From Chlorokybus atmophyticus (taxonomy: Eukaryota; Streptophyta; Chlorokybophyceae; Chlorokybales; Chlorokybaceae), in NCBI GenBank assembly GCA_009103225.1, contig RHPI01000008.1:238015-302014 (forward strand): 64,000 nt of DNA, written 5' to 3'. The position numbers and the translations under genes are program-made. Below are positions 1 to 10,352 of this stretch, in pieces (position 1 is the stretch's first letter; every line of letters starts with the position of its first letter). The notes under the pieces are model-generated. The model searched no databases. It was not told the DNA's origin and worked only from the letters and a program-made list of their open reading frames with translations.

Positions 1-1571
1 TTGTTGTTGTTGTTACTGCCACCAGCGTTATTGCTGTTGTGGGCTCCAGTGTTGTTGCTATTGTAGCAACTGAAGTGGTTGCCAGTGTGGCCCCCAGTGT
101 TGTTGCTGTTGTAGCCACTGAAGTTGTTGGCAGGGTGGTTGTAGCTGTTGGCGGGCCTCAACTCTGGGAACTTGAGCCAGCAGACTGACTCCAGATGACC
201 AATCTTGTGACAGTGGTCGCAAACCAAAGTTGAGTATTCTTCGGTGCACTCCTTTTGGTAGTGCCCATGCCGTCCACAGCGATGACACAGCACAGGGGCA
301 GCAAGTGCAGCATGAGCTGACCGTTTCCCTTTGTCGCGTGCTGGTGGAGCGTCCCGGCCACGGTCGCGGCGAGGAGGCTCAGTTGTCGTGCTGACTACAG
401 GCCGTACGGCGCTGCGGTTGGTGTCCAGCACTGCCTTCTCATACACCAAGCGCTTGTGGATGGCTTGTGCAGTCTCGAAGGCTTCTTTGAGGGTGTAGCC
501 AAGGGGCCTGCTGTAGTTCAGAGTCAGGCGTGTCGACTCGCTCAGAGCAGCATCCAACTCATTGACGTATATTACTGCAGCAGCCTCCTCACTGACAATC
601 TTGTAGTCAGTGTCTTTCAGCAGACCTTCCAGTCTGGAGTATAAGCGGAGGGGATCCTCATTGGGCTTGCGTCGGAAGCGTCTCAGCTCCTCAACCTTGC
701 TGGTGGTCTGAGGAGGGAAGGTACGGCGCAGGGCAGCGTACAGGTCCTTGAGTGGAGAATCAGAGATGGCAGCACCTACGGTGATGGCTGGTGCGCGCAG
801 TGCTACTGACCCGAGGGTGAAAGCGCTGCCTCCTGCACGAGAGCCAGGTGTTGCTGGAGGTAGAGGAGTACCCCACTCTGCGGCTGCCGCTTGCTGTACA
901 GCTCTTTGTTCCTCAATGATGCTGGCAGAACGGTCAAGGATGCGGACTCGACGTGTGGCCTCCTTGGACTCAACTTCTGCAGGGGTCAAGTTGACAAGTA
1001 CCAACTCTGGTTCCTCCTCCTCTGCCTGCTTGAGAGCTGCAGCTATGGTCAAGCCTGTTACTGCAACTGAAGTGGCAGGTGGAATGACACCTGCTGGACG
1101 GTGCAGGGCTGCAGATGCTATGGTGCTGGCAAGCTCGCCATAGCCGTCTACTCGATGCAGTTCAGCAACGGACTTCCAGACATCGTGTGCTTCATGATCA
1201 AGATACTGAGCAGCAATGTGGAAAGAGATCTCATCTGACCAGTCTTTGTTCTTCAGTGCTTGCTGCCGCATCTTGGAGTGGAACTTGATGATGAACTCAT
1301 CCAGCGAGGTGGTGCCGGCACGTCCGGAGAAGCGCAGGGATGTGGTTGAACTGGAAGATTCCATCTCGTTGTCGTCGCTGTCCGATGATAGTGGAGAAGC
1401 TTGATGACGAGGAGTAGAGTGGAGCGGGGTGAAGCTGGAGATGGAGCGCGAGCCTCTGCTGCTGCGGTCGATGCTTCCGTCACTGGTCCGCTCGTAGGTG
1501 AGGTTGGTGGTTGGGCTCCAACTGCTGAGGTCACCCTCGTCTATTGGGGAGAACGGGGTGGGCCTGCTCAT
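1..1571 (-). CDS. Retrotransposon gag polyprotein, 3' part beyond window
   Basis: A single uninterrupted minus-strand frame runs from the ATG at 1571 to the window edge, giving 523 residues. The start is a Ser/Pro-rich segment, followed by a helical capsid-like region with the pattern LRRFRRKPNEDPLRLYSRLE (about residues 300-320) typical of Ty3/gypsy capsids. Two CCHC zinc knuckles follow near 270-190: CHRCGRHGHYQKEC and CDHCHKIGHLESVC, both C-x2-C-x4-H-x4-C. The visible end is an Asn/Gly/Thr-rich low-complexity tail. Gag packages the element's RNA in cytoplasmic particles. The pol gene should lie left of position 1. The frame is intact over 1.5 kb, so this copy is younger than the decayed gypsy element at 16-28 kb. 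The assignment to gag is firm from the paired knuckles; the family (gypsy) is inferred. Confidence 0.88.
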   Translation of the reverse strand, partial: MSRPTPFSPIDEGDLSSWSPTTNLTYERTSDGSIDRSSRGSRSISSFTPLHSTPRHQASPLSSDSDDNEMESSSSTTSLRFSGRAGTTSLDEFIIKFHSKMRQQALKNKDWSDEISFHIAAQYLDHEAHDVWKSVAELHRVDGYGELASTIASAALHRPAGVIPPATSVAVTGLTIAAALKQAEEEEPELVLVNLTPAEVESKEATRRVRILDRSASIIEEQRAVQQAAAAEWGTPLPPATPGSRAGGSAFTLGSVALRAPAITVGAAISDSPLKDLYAALRRTFPPQTTSKVEELRRFRRKPNEDPLRLYSRLEGLLKDTDYKIVSEEAAAVIYVNELDAALSESTRLTLNYSRPLGYTLKEAFETAQAIHKRLVYEKAVLDTNRSAVRPVVSTTTEPPRRDRGRDAPPARDKGKRSAHAALAAPVLCHRCGRHGHYQKECTEEYSTLVCDHCHKIGHLESVCWLKFPELRPANSYNHPANNFSGYNSNNTGGHTGNHFSCYNSNNTGAHNSNNAGGSNNNN

Positions 1572-2645
1572 ACAGCTGGTCCAGAGGTGAAAGGGTAGAG
1601 TGCTTGTGCTCTACCGTCTATCCTGATGCTGTTACCACCCAACACACTAGTGCTTGTGCGCACTATGTGATGACAATGATAACGAATGCCCAGCGATGTA
1701 TCCCTGGGTGCAGACTGAACTATCTGATGCAGATTGCAACACACTCACTTGTGCAAAGAGGGTGACACTGTAAGTCAACAAGCCACTACGATAGGTAGTG
1801 CTGTGGACACAGTTCTTTGCATGAGTGGATAGAATGATACACTGTTAAGTGAGGTGAATGAGTGTGCAACACGTGGATACAACACCCTGACTACTGAAAC
1901 AACACACCACCGTCAAGCTCACAGCAATGGCAGGCACAGCGCACAAGAGCATGCACCGTGTCTCACGCAGTAAGGGAATTCTTGGCAACCGGGGCAGCGT
2001 GCTTCCAGTTCAAGTCGCTTCACAAGCTCTTTAGAAACAGAGTCTTTACTTCTTAGTACTCCTAGTACTCACAGTACTCACTTACAGTGTCACCAGCCAG
2101 TCTGGTGACGTGACTTCCTACTTATACATGTCAAATCATGACTGTGCAGTGCCACGCGGGCACTAGGCCAACGGTCACATCGAGGCCTCATGCTATTTCG
2201 GAAATCTCCTAAGACTCGATATAGCACATGTGTTCTTAACAGACTTGCAACTGATCAGCTACGCGCGGTCCCTACAGACAGGTCTATAAAGTAGCCCTAG
2301 CTACATGCTACATGAGTGATACAGTAGCTAGCAGTAGGCTGGGGCTCGCGCGGTCTTCATGCTGGTAGCCCGGGCTGGGTGTAGGCATGCTTGAGAAGAA
2401 CTGGCATGCGAGGGTGGATGGCATGACAAATGTGACATTAAATAGGCTTGGATAAGTGAATCTACACCCATTGGGACTTATTTAAGCTATGATAAAGCAT
2501 CATAGCCTTTAATAAGCGAGGAACCGTAAAAAAGAGGTATAAATAAGCATATTTAGATACTTATTCATACAGAACGTGTTATTTAGGTAGCAATAATACT
2601 TTTAATATTATTGCTCCCGTTACAGCTCTGCTTGGTATCGCCAAC
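1572..2645. other. Gag upstream region, candidate leader/LTR remnant
   Basis: No convincing gene. For a minus-strand gag this is where leader and 5' LTR would lie, but I found no clear tRNA primer-binding site or LTR termini. A 10-bp perfect inverted repeat with a 7-base loop (2589-2598 and 2606-2615, AGCAATAATA type) sits just before the integrase fragment. Confidence 0.4.
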
Positions 2646-3099
2646 TCGCACAGAAGTTGCCTATATTGAGGGAGGTAGCGGCTGGCAATTTGCGCTCGGC
2701 TCAAGAACGCAAAAAGAATGATGATGCCCGCCACAAGACCGTGACCTACAACGTGGGGGACCTGGTGTTTGCCATGATAGTGTGCGTAACCTTAAGGAAG
2801 CGCAAGTATCGCACAGAAGTTGCATATATTGAGGGAGGTAGCGACTGGCAACTTGCGCTCGGCTCAAGAACGCCAAAAGATAAAATCATGATGCCCGCCA
2901 CAAGACCGTGACCTACAACGTGGGGGACCTGGTGTTTGTCATGATAGAGTGCGTGACCTCCAGGAAGCACAAGTATGGGAATGATGGGGTCATTCATCAA
3001 ACTGCCAAATTTAAGCAAAGATGGACAGGTCCTTATGTAGTGTTGAAACGCACCCGCCGCAACACTTACAAGCTTAAGAAGAGGGACTACACAGTGTAA
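2646..3099 (+). pseudogene. LTR-retrotransposon integrase C-terminus, tandemly duplicated
   Basis: The plus strand encodes the C-terminal SH3-like end of a retroelement integrase: the motif YNVGDLVF, then KFKQRWTGPYVVLKRT and NTYKLK before a stop at 3097-3099. This domain helps bind target DNA. A 163-bp segment is duplicated in tandem (2646-2808 and 2809-about 2971), so the GDLVF motif occurs twice and the frame breaks. Nothing upstream of 2620 supplies the catalytic core. It lies on the opposite strand to the gag at 1-1571, so it belongs to a different insertion. It is a dead fragment. Confidence 0.8.
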
Positions 3100-3254
3100 A
3101 GCGTGTGTATGCTTGTGCTAATGGATGCCATTCGCATTGTCCACACCATGCATGCTGCTACCATACCCCTTATATACACTAGGTGGGAGGAAGACCACCA
3201 ACATGCAACATGTTTCCAGCATGACGCCTTATTTCGAGCGCAGCTCTCCCTTTT

Positions 3255-3480
3255 AAAGGAGGGGTAATATAGCGGCGCAATGCTTATTATTAATGTCCTT
3301 ATTAGCGCCGCATTATCAACATGCTCTTAATGAGCCAGCGAGGCCACGCGCCTCAGTAGAATGCACGGTAGATATATTGTATTAGCCAATAGCATGCTTT
3401 GTTTCTCATAAGCTTGTAGTAGCTACACGCCACACTTGTGCCCTATTTAAGCGCGGGCCCTTTCTATTCCAGTAATTCAG
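3255..3480 (+). mobile_element. Polypurine tract and start of 3' LTR
   Basis: The purine run AAAGGAGGGG at 3255-3264 lies 150 bp after the integrase stop and directly precedes a sequence starting TAATATAGCGGCGC. This is the layout of a gypsy polypurine tract followed by its 3' LTR. The LTR contains a TATA-like CCTATTTAAG at about 3441. The right LTR end and a target-site duplication were not found. Confidence 0.55.
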
Positions 3481-6400
3481 TCTTGCTTATTATCACCTGC
3501 TCAGTGTGGCTTGCTATATGCATGTGAGATGCCGCCGTTATAGTGAGTACTGACATTACAAGGATGGGCATGAAGCCCTTGTTCCCTGTTCACTGTGAAG
3601 CCGGCGTCACGCATCACGCCATAGACTTCGTCGCGTAGCGCGTCGTGCGACACCGGCCCATGGGACAATAAAGTAATCATGTAATAGGTGCTCTCCGGAG
3701 TGAGCGGCATGTGGTATGTCGCGGCGTACTTATGCGACTGAGTACCCACCGTACTATTTGTACTGTGTACACGTCAGAGCGGTTATCTAACGTGTTATCT
3801 ACCGGATAAAACCGGTTTTCGCGGTGTGTATATGCTGTAACTGACTGACCCAATAGGACGTAACGATGTAGCGGCGAATGAACGCTTGTTAAAATGCTTA
3901 GCTGCAGTTAAGCAGGCAATTACGCAGGCATTTGTAATCAGTTTAAGATCAACCCGCGGAATATATAAGCGGCAGCCTTAGCTTGTGATGATATCCACTT
4001 TTGGACTGCGCTTTAGCAGCTAAAGTGCCTACTTGATTATGCAAGTAGCGTCCCTAGTATAGAACCTGTGTGGTGTGTGATATAAAAGGGTATGAAATCT
4101 TTTATGTTGTGAATGCTTGTCTTATGCATGTCGCACTATGCATGCCACCAGTAGTGTAACTGGGGATGATTGTAAGTAACTGAGTGTATCTCAGTTGCGT
4201 ATAATAACCCACGCCCGCGTACTTAGCATAGCGGCGTAAATGGCCTACCACAGGCACCCCGCACAAGCAGTGCTGGACGTTGACAAGAAGCGGGTGCAGC
4301 AGACCTGTTGCTAATCGAGGCCGTCGGCGTGCCAAGTTCGCCGGTGGGCAGTTAATCTCCAGATACTTGCGACGGTTCAAGTGACAGTGACTTTCATTGT
4401 CACCGTCACTTGAATAATGCTCGTCGCTCACAACCTTGATCACTCTACTAACGTGAGCCCTGCCAACTTAGTCACAAGCACTTCATGGACTTGTCCCAAG
4501 ACCTTTGAGAGGGAAACACAGTCTTCAGAATCTTAAACAAGTTCCTTATAACTTAGCTTGACTTGACTTGGACACTTGACTTCACTCTTCTTTCTCCTCG
4601 CTTGGCTCGCTACAAATGTCAACGGACTGCGTTTATACACTGGCCTAGCTCTGTTAAACGCGCGCGATAATTACATCTTAGCCAGTCACTTATCACCACA
4701 TGATCAATAACTTTCAATGCATAACCAATACACGATGGGGTCGTAACAAGGAAATGGGTCTTATAAAACCTAGCTACAGGCCATTCTGACTACAGTCTAC
4801 CCGGTGTAATCACACTCTTTTGTATAACACCTGCAGTAATGACAGTTTTCAAATAAACGGATTTACATGTTGCAAAGTATTTCCCTTAGTAATGACTATC
4901 GCACTCGCTGTAAGGACCAATGGCGCCAGTTGGGAGCGTCATTACGAAGAGGGTATAAATAACAGATACGTTGATTAGGGTTTGCCTTTCCATAGCCGCA
5001 ATAGTTGGTGCAAAGCTTGCACCAATCTTGCAAGCACCCAAATGGACCGTTGACTCAATGTAGTGACTAAGTGTCACTGCATAGCAAATATCAATTGACA
5101 TATCTCGCTACAATAATATTATGTCATAAATCGAAGTTATGCGCTCTATTGACAATCGTCGCTTTCTCCATGTATTGAGAATGTATGCTCAAAACATACG
5201 TGATCTCTACATCGAGGGTAGACTGTACGGGTATAATCGGGGAAGGCTATCTTGACTGGCCGCCGAGATCTGACCGCCACAGACCGAGGCGTGTCCTAGA
5301 AACGGCGGGAATTCGGAGCGAGGGGAACGTGGCAAAAACGATAACCACGCCCCCGCCTGGAGTCGCGCCACGTCTGCTGCGGCAGCTGTGGCAGTTGTCT
5401 TGGTCGACGGTCTCTGCGTCGACGGCCGCGCTTAGGTCCTACTGAAGTTTGTGCGCTATCGCGCGCGCCATTGCGGAAATAGGGTAAACCGTCCTAATTT
5501 GGGCGGGCGCCCTAATTTGGGCGATTGCAGTTTTTTGGCCGTCAGATCCGTTAGGGTTATGGATCGCGTTGGGGTAAAGCCTAGGCGGGAGTTTGGAAGC
5601 CCGCAGCAGATCTCGTCGCGGTGGAAAGGCAAATCGCCGACGTCGCCAGAGTTGTCGATGGCGTCGACAAAGGCTGGGGCGGGGCGGTGAAGCGTCGGCG
5701 CAGCTGGTAGGCTGCCGCTGCCCAACCGCCGACATACGCAGCCCATACCGCCGGAACTGATGGGCATCAAGATTTGGGTGGCCACCCGTTCTGCACATCT
5801 TGGAAAAGTCGCAGCCGGCTACGAGGGCACCTGTACCAGGGCGCGTACGCCTTGGAGCGCGCCGTCAAAAAGAGCCACGATGACATACCTTCCTCACTGT
5901 TTTGCATCGGGGCGTTTGGTCCCATATACCACTCGCGGCATGCACTGCTTTGCAATGAGTTTGAACACCTTGCATCGCCAGCGGAACTTGTGCTGACAGG
6001 TTTGTGCTTACAAGTGACTTTTGGTGGTACAGGAATGATGCGAGAATGCAAGTTATTCGGAAGTGTGCTGCTTGCTAATGCTTGTTGTGGTTGATGGAAT
6101 TTTCGAAATTGGCCATGCTATTGCTGTGCTCTGCTTTGCCTTGCTTGACTCACTGTTATACCCTATGCATCAAAGCAGCTGTTCTCCTGTCGAGTTGTAA
6201 CCTCATCAGGGAACTCATCCGGATATCAATAGTCTGCGCACTGAACTGCATCCTTGGCATTTATCATCACTCCATTGCACAGTCTCAGGGACCCTCCTGA
6301 CTGCAGCCTGACTTGCCTACATCACTAGCGAGTGCAGGCTACCAATGACAATGCTACCTGTCGGCCCAGACATGACCAGTGCACCTCAAAGGCAAATGTC

Positions 6401-6963
6401 AGTAGCAAGTTTGTTGACAGGTGGTGTTTCCATAACAATGAACTCACTGACATGCGCTGCTGTGCACGGCTAGCTGCAATGCGTCTCAGCTTGGGCATGA
6501 CTATCGCTTATTCATTTTGCACTGGTCAGACTGCACGGTCACATACCATTCTTGCTCCCGCTGCTAGCACACTTCGAAGCAGCAGAAGCTGTCAACTCCC
6601 TTTGCCAAACGACAACGACAATGACAACAGTGACGGTGATACTCGAAATAAACATCGACCACATGAATCTGCAGGCTCTGGTTCTGGCTTTGCTCCAATC
6701 TCACCCATGGGCCTGGCCACCATGACGTACGCATCAACCCAACAACGCGCGCATACCACGGCCTGATCACCGCAGACTGCTGGGGAGCAGAGCTGATGGA
6801 TGCAGTCTGCTAATATGCTGCAGAAGTTGCAAGTGTGGTCACCACGTTGGCGTCCTCTGGCAGCAGCTGCACAAAACATCATTGGTCAATACTAGTTCTT
6901 GCACAGCTGCCGCCGATGCACGGTATGGAGCATGAATAAAACATCACCGAACAGCGGACTTAC
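3481..6963. other. Intergenic, no supported gene
   Basis: Only short open frames without recognisable domains (for example 4102-4443 minus, and 5439-5798 minus, which overlaps others). A stretch near 5205-5240 (CTACATCGAGGGTAG) recurs near 39990-40010, so a dispersed repeat is likely. Possible extra 3' exons of the gene at 6964-9421 could lie at 6600-6880, but I could not define them. Confidence 0.5.
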
Positions 6964-9421
6964 GTTCCGGAGGAAGCATCCCCCGAAGCTGCATCTGCAC
7001 GCTGCTACTCTCGTTTTGGTATGGTTATCTTTCCCCCTCCAGCAAGGCCAACCATGGCCTGACACAACACAGCCATTTGGTCAGCATAACAATACAAATC
7101 ACTTCTGTGCATGCAAAAATCCAAACGTACTCGTAGCTGCTCCATCTTGGCTTGCTCTGCTGCCTGATATGTGGCCCTATGACCACAACAGCAAGCACGT
7201 TCAATGCAGCATTACAACACCATTGCAATGAACACCTGTGAAAGGCATCCCACTTACAGTCTCTCAGTCATAACTTCTGTGCGCTCGGCTTGCTTCCGCT
7301 CTCGATGCGCCCTTTGCTTTGCAACCCTGTGGCATCGCAAGGTGTGGTTCAAACCTACAACATATATCGATGTAGACCACATATGGGACTGTTGTGGTGC
7401 ATTGCACCTTTGGTGGAAGTCATCACCACCTCCCATCAGATCCGATTGACGCATCACCTCCGGGCTGCAGAACAGACGTGCAGATGTGATACGATAGCCA
7501 AAGATGCCTGTTGAGGACATTACCTGTCCTCCCGTTGGCGGTTGGCTTCACGCCGAGCGGCTTTCTTCTCAAACAAAGCCTCCCTGTTAGCCCAGCGCAA
7601 ACAATATAAATATCAGCGGCCGCTACAATGACATGCAACAGTCGAGCATGACCTGGTGAGCACAAGTTCGTCTCTGATGCCAAGTAAAGCCGCTTAGCTT
7701 GCGCTTACCTGCCCGTAGCCTTGGGAAGCATTTCATCCAGCGCCTGTTACAACGCACATGTCAACATGCACCGGTTACACACTACAGCATGCATGCTGAC
7801 TTATCAACATTTTAACAAGCTCCCACCAGATCTTGTTCCTTTTTCCATTTCTTCTTGTCGCGCTTGTCCATCGCACGAGACGCCTCACGAGCACCCTCCT
7901 CGTCAGCAGGATCTGCAATTCCCGTTTCACAAAAACACTGAACATGTGTAAGTGATCCATAGTACATGTTTGGTGATTCACCATACCAGCATTTGCTCCC
8001 CTGAGGCCTTTCCACACGCCCGCGCCTGTCCGGTCTGCGCTACTCATGCCCGCATAGTACTTGGCTGCAGGAGGGTGAGTGCTGTTCAGCTTGCACGCAT
8101 GCAACACAACAAGGTATGCAAATGTAATGTACTCACATGGAAGTTTGCCGCGGTTCCAGTCGTTGACAAAAGAGCGAAAGTGCTCATGCGTTTGCTCGGA
8201 CGTCAAGTCTGTGAAGAACATCTGCTTGTACTCTTTCAGCCTGCGCAACAGGGCTGCCACTTACTGGCCTTAAAAGGATGGCGCACTAACAAACCATTCA
8301 ATTGACTGATGCGCCCAACCCACCAGGTCGAAAACTCAAGGTTCTTCACAAAGTAATCGTCGTCTGTGATGAGCTCTTCTGGTGGCTTTCCCTGCAGCAG
8401 AAGCGTCCAAGGATAAGGTCGCTGCTTAATGGATGCAATGTGCACACCTGTGCATGCGCGTGTGTGTGCAATGCCTGTACAACAGTATATGCATGCCAGC
8501 GCGCCTGCGGGCTTGTGCGTGCACATGTATATATGCGCGCGTGTGCATACAGGTGATATGGCTACGTATGCGGATACCATGCATTGTCACTGATAGCAGA
8601 ACCTACCATTGGCGGGGCGAGCTGCGAGCCATGCACTGCAAGACAGACAAGGCGTTAATTGCTAACCCCATGCACTATCGACCCACATGGTCTCAGCAAC
8701 TAACATGCCTTCAAGAAACTGTTTGGCTTGTGCAATGAGACGCTTCTGATCATCTCCGTGTCGATCGCCTTCATCTCTTCGCTGCAACTTCTTCCTGCTA
8801 CGTTTCTTATCCTTCTCCTTGTCCTTGTCTTTTTTGCTCCTCTTCTTGTCCTTCTTCTTATCCCTATCCTTGCTCTTGCGCCTGTCCTTCTTCTTCTTTT
8901 TGTCCTTGCCATCCTTATCCTTCTTCCTCTTCAGCTTCTTCCCCCTCTTGTCGTCTTCATCGCTGTCACTATCATCCTCGCTGTCGTCCTCTCTTCTCCG
9001 CTTCTTCTTGCGCTCCTTACTTTTCCCCTTCTTACGCCTGTCTTCTTCTGCATGGGCAATATTACAGTCGACAAGTTGTGAACCAAAGCCCATCTCAAAT
9101 TCGTGTATGTATGATTGATGTATTATACGGGTGCCACCTTGCGGCTCAGCATACGTTGCCAACGCGAAGTTGATTGGTGTAGATGACCACACCAATGCCG
9201 CTTATGAACCGAAACTCTACACGCGCGCATGCATGCGAGCCCATACACACAGCTTCAGTGTCCAGACCTGACGATGTGCTTCTGCTGTCAGAATCGCTGC
9301 TGTCACTGCTGGCTGAGCTGCTGCTTGAGGTGTCGTCCTCGCTGTCGCTGTCGACGTCGCTGCTGCTGTCGCTGCGACGCCTCCGCCGCCGCTTGCTGTC
9401 TTTCCCTCCTTTCTCCTCCAT
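6964..9421 (-). CDS. SCI1-like Lys/Arg/Ser-rich nuclear protein, multi-exon
   Basis: Exons seen on the minus strand: 9421-9268 (ATG, Arg/Ser/Asp-rich), 9047-about 8700 (a long Lys/Arg run with KKDKD-type repeats), one with the motif ITDDDYFVKNLEFSTW near 8400-8320, one with FFTDLTSEQTHEHFRSFVND near 8240-8130, one with KYYAGM near 8070, one with KWKKEQD near 7900-7820, and then LDEMLPKATGR (7750-7700), EALFEKKAARREANR (7580-7525), LMGGGDDF (7470-7400), an Arg-rich exon to about 7260, AAEQAKMEQLR (7163-7131) and LRGMLPPE (6988-6964). Several of these junctions keep frame, for example W|LKEYK. The basic Ser-rich N-terminus followed by a DDYF...EFATWL...FVxDWN...KYY core matches the plant style-cell-cycle-inhibitor-1-like family, nuclear proteins linked to proliferation control. 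One small exon near 8610 and the 3' end are unresolved. Confidence 0.68.
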
Positions 9422-10352
9422 AGCTTGCTTGCTTTACTGCTGCCTGCCCTACCAAACAAGCACCTTGCTTGGACACATTACACACACAAACACACACACG
9501 GAAAAGCAAACAACACTAATAAATGTGCTCACAGACAAACAGGCAGAGCAAAGCAGGCTTGGAAGCAAGTGGAAGCAGCGTTCTTTCTGAGTGTTACTTA
9601 CTTGCTTACTTGTGCCCTGATCCTGCTTGCTTTTTCACCAGCCGCAGACGTACGCCGACACCAGCGCCGGCGCCGCCTACTCGACACACAGTCTCATGCA
9701 TTCATTCGTCTCAGCTAGTAAGCAGGTGGCCACTGCTGGGCTTGCCAGAGGTGGAGGCGGAGGCGGAGGCGGTGGTGTAGGAGGAGCGCCAGGCTTGCAG
9801 CAGCGGTGGCATTGGTATCGACAAGTAAATCTGGCTGCGTGGGAAGCTCGGTAGCCGTGCTTGGTTGCTGCGCTGCTTTGCTATCGTCGCAGAGTGCAGA
9901 CAGCCTTAGTATGCTTTGCGCAAGGCATCCTGCATGCAAGCAACACTACGATTCAAGCAGTTCCTCTGCTCTGTTTGTGCGATAGCTGTTTGGATGTGTA
10001 TACAACTACCTTACTTGACTGCTGGTGTGCACGACAAGTTGTTTGGGTGTGCCCCATGTGTACAGTTGTGCAGCTTCGGTTCATTCTGGACTTTCGTGCT
10101 TGCGCCCATACAAAGCTGCCTGCAAGCTTAGCGGCCATTGCCAGCTGCACAACTGTTCAAAAACGCTGCCACGCACACTGTTACTTGCAACACTTGACTC
10201 CAATGTGTTTATCATCGCCTGTTACTGATTGAGTGCTATCTATAGACGTGGCATGCAGACACGGGGCAGCTTATAGTAATTGCGCAACGCCACACTTGAC
10301 ACCTGCAAGCTCATCCGGGCATACATAGGTTTCAGCAGGAGCATTGAACGCG
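9422..10352. other. Intergenic region between divergent genes
   Basis: The SCI1-like gene (start 9421, minus) and the alcohol dehydrogenase (start 10353, plus) diverge from here, so both promoters should lie in this 930 bp. It holds a CA-rich run (9479-9500) and a GGAGGC simple repeat (9753-9775). No clear TATA box was found. Confidence 0.45.

Noticed and set aside
6332-6766. 144-codon plus-strand frame
   Set aside because: No domain, no splice context, and the opposite strand is also open. Composition looks random.
8728-9118. Leu/Ser-rich plus-strand frames resembling membrane proteins
   Set aside because: They are antisense shadows of the Lys-rich exon at 9047-8700 (Lys codons read as Leu/Phe/Ser on the other strand).
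9229-9423. Cys/Arg-rich plus-strand frame
   Set aside because: It is the antisense shadow of the Arg/Ser-rich first exon of the SCI1-like gene.
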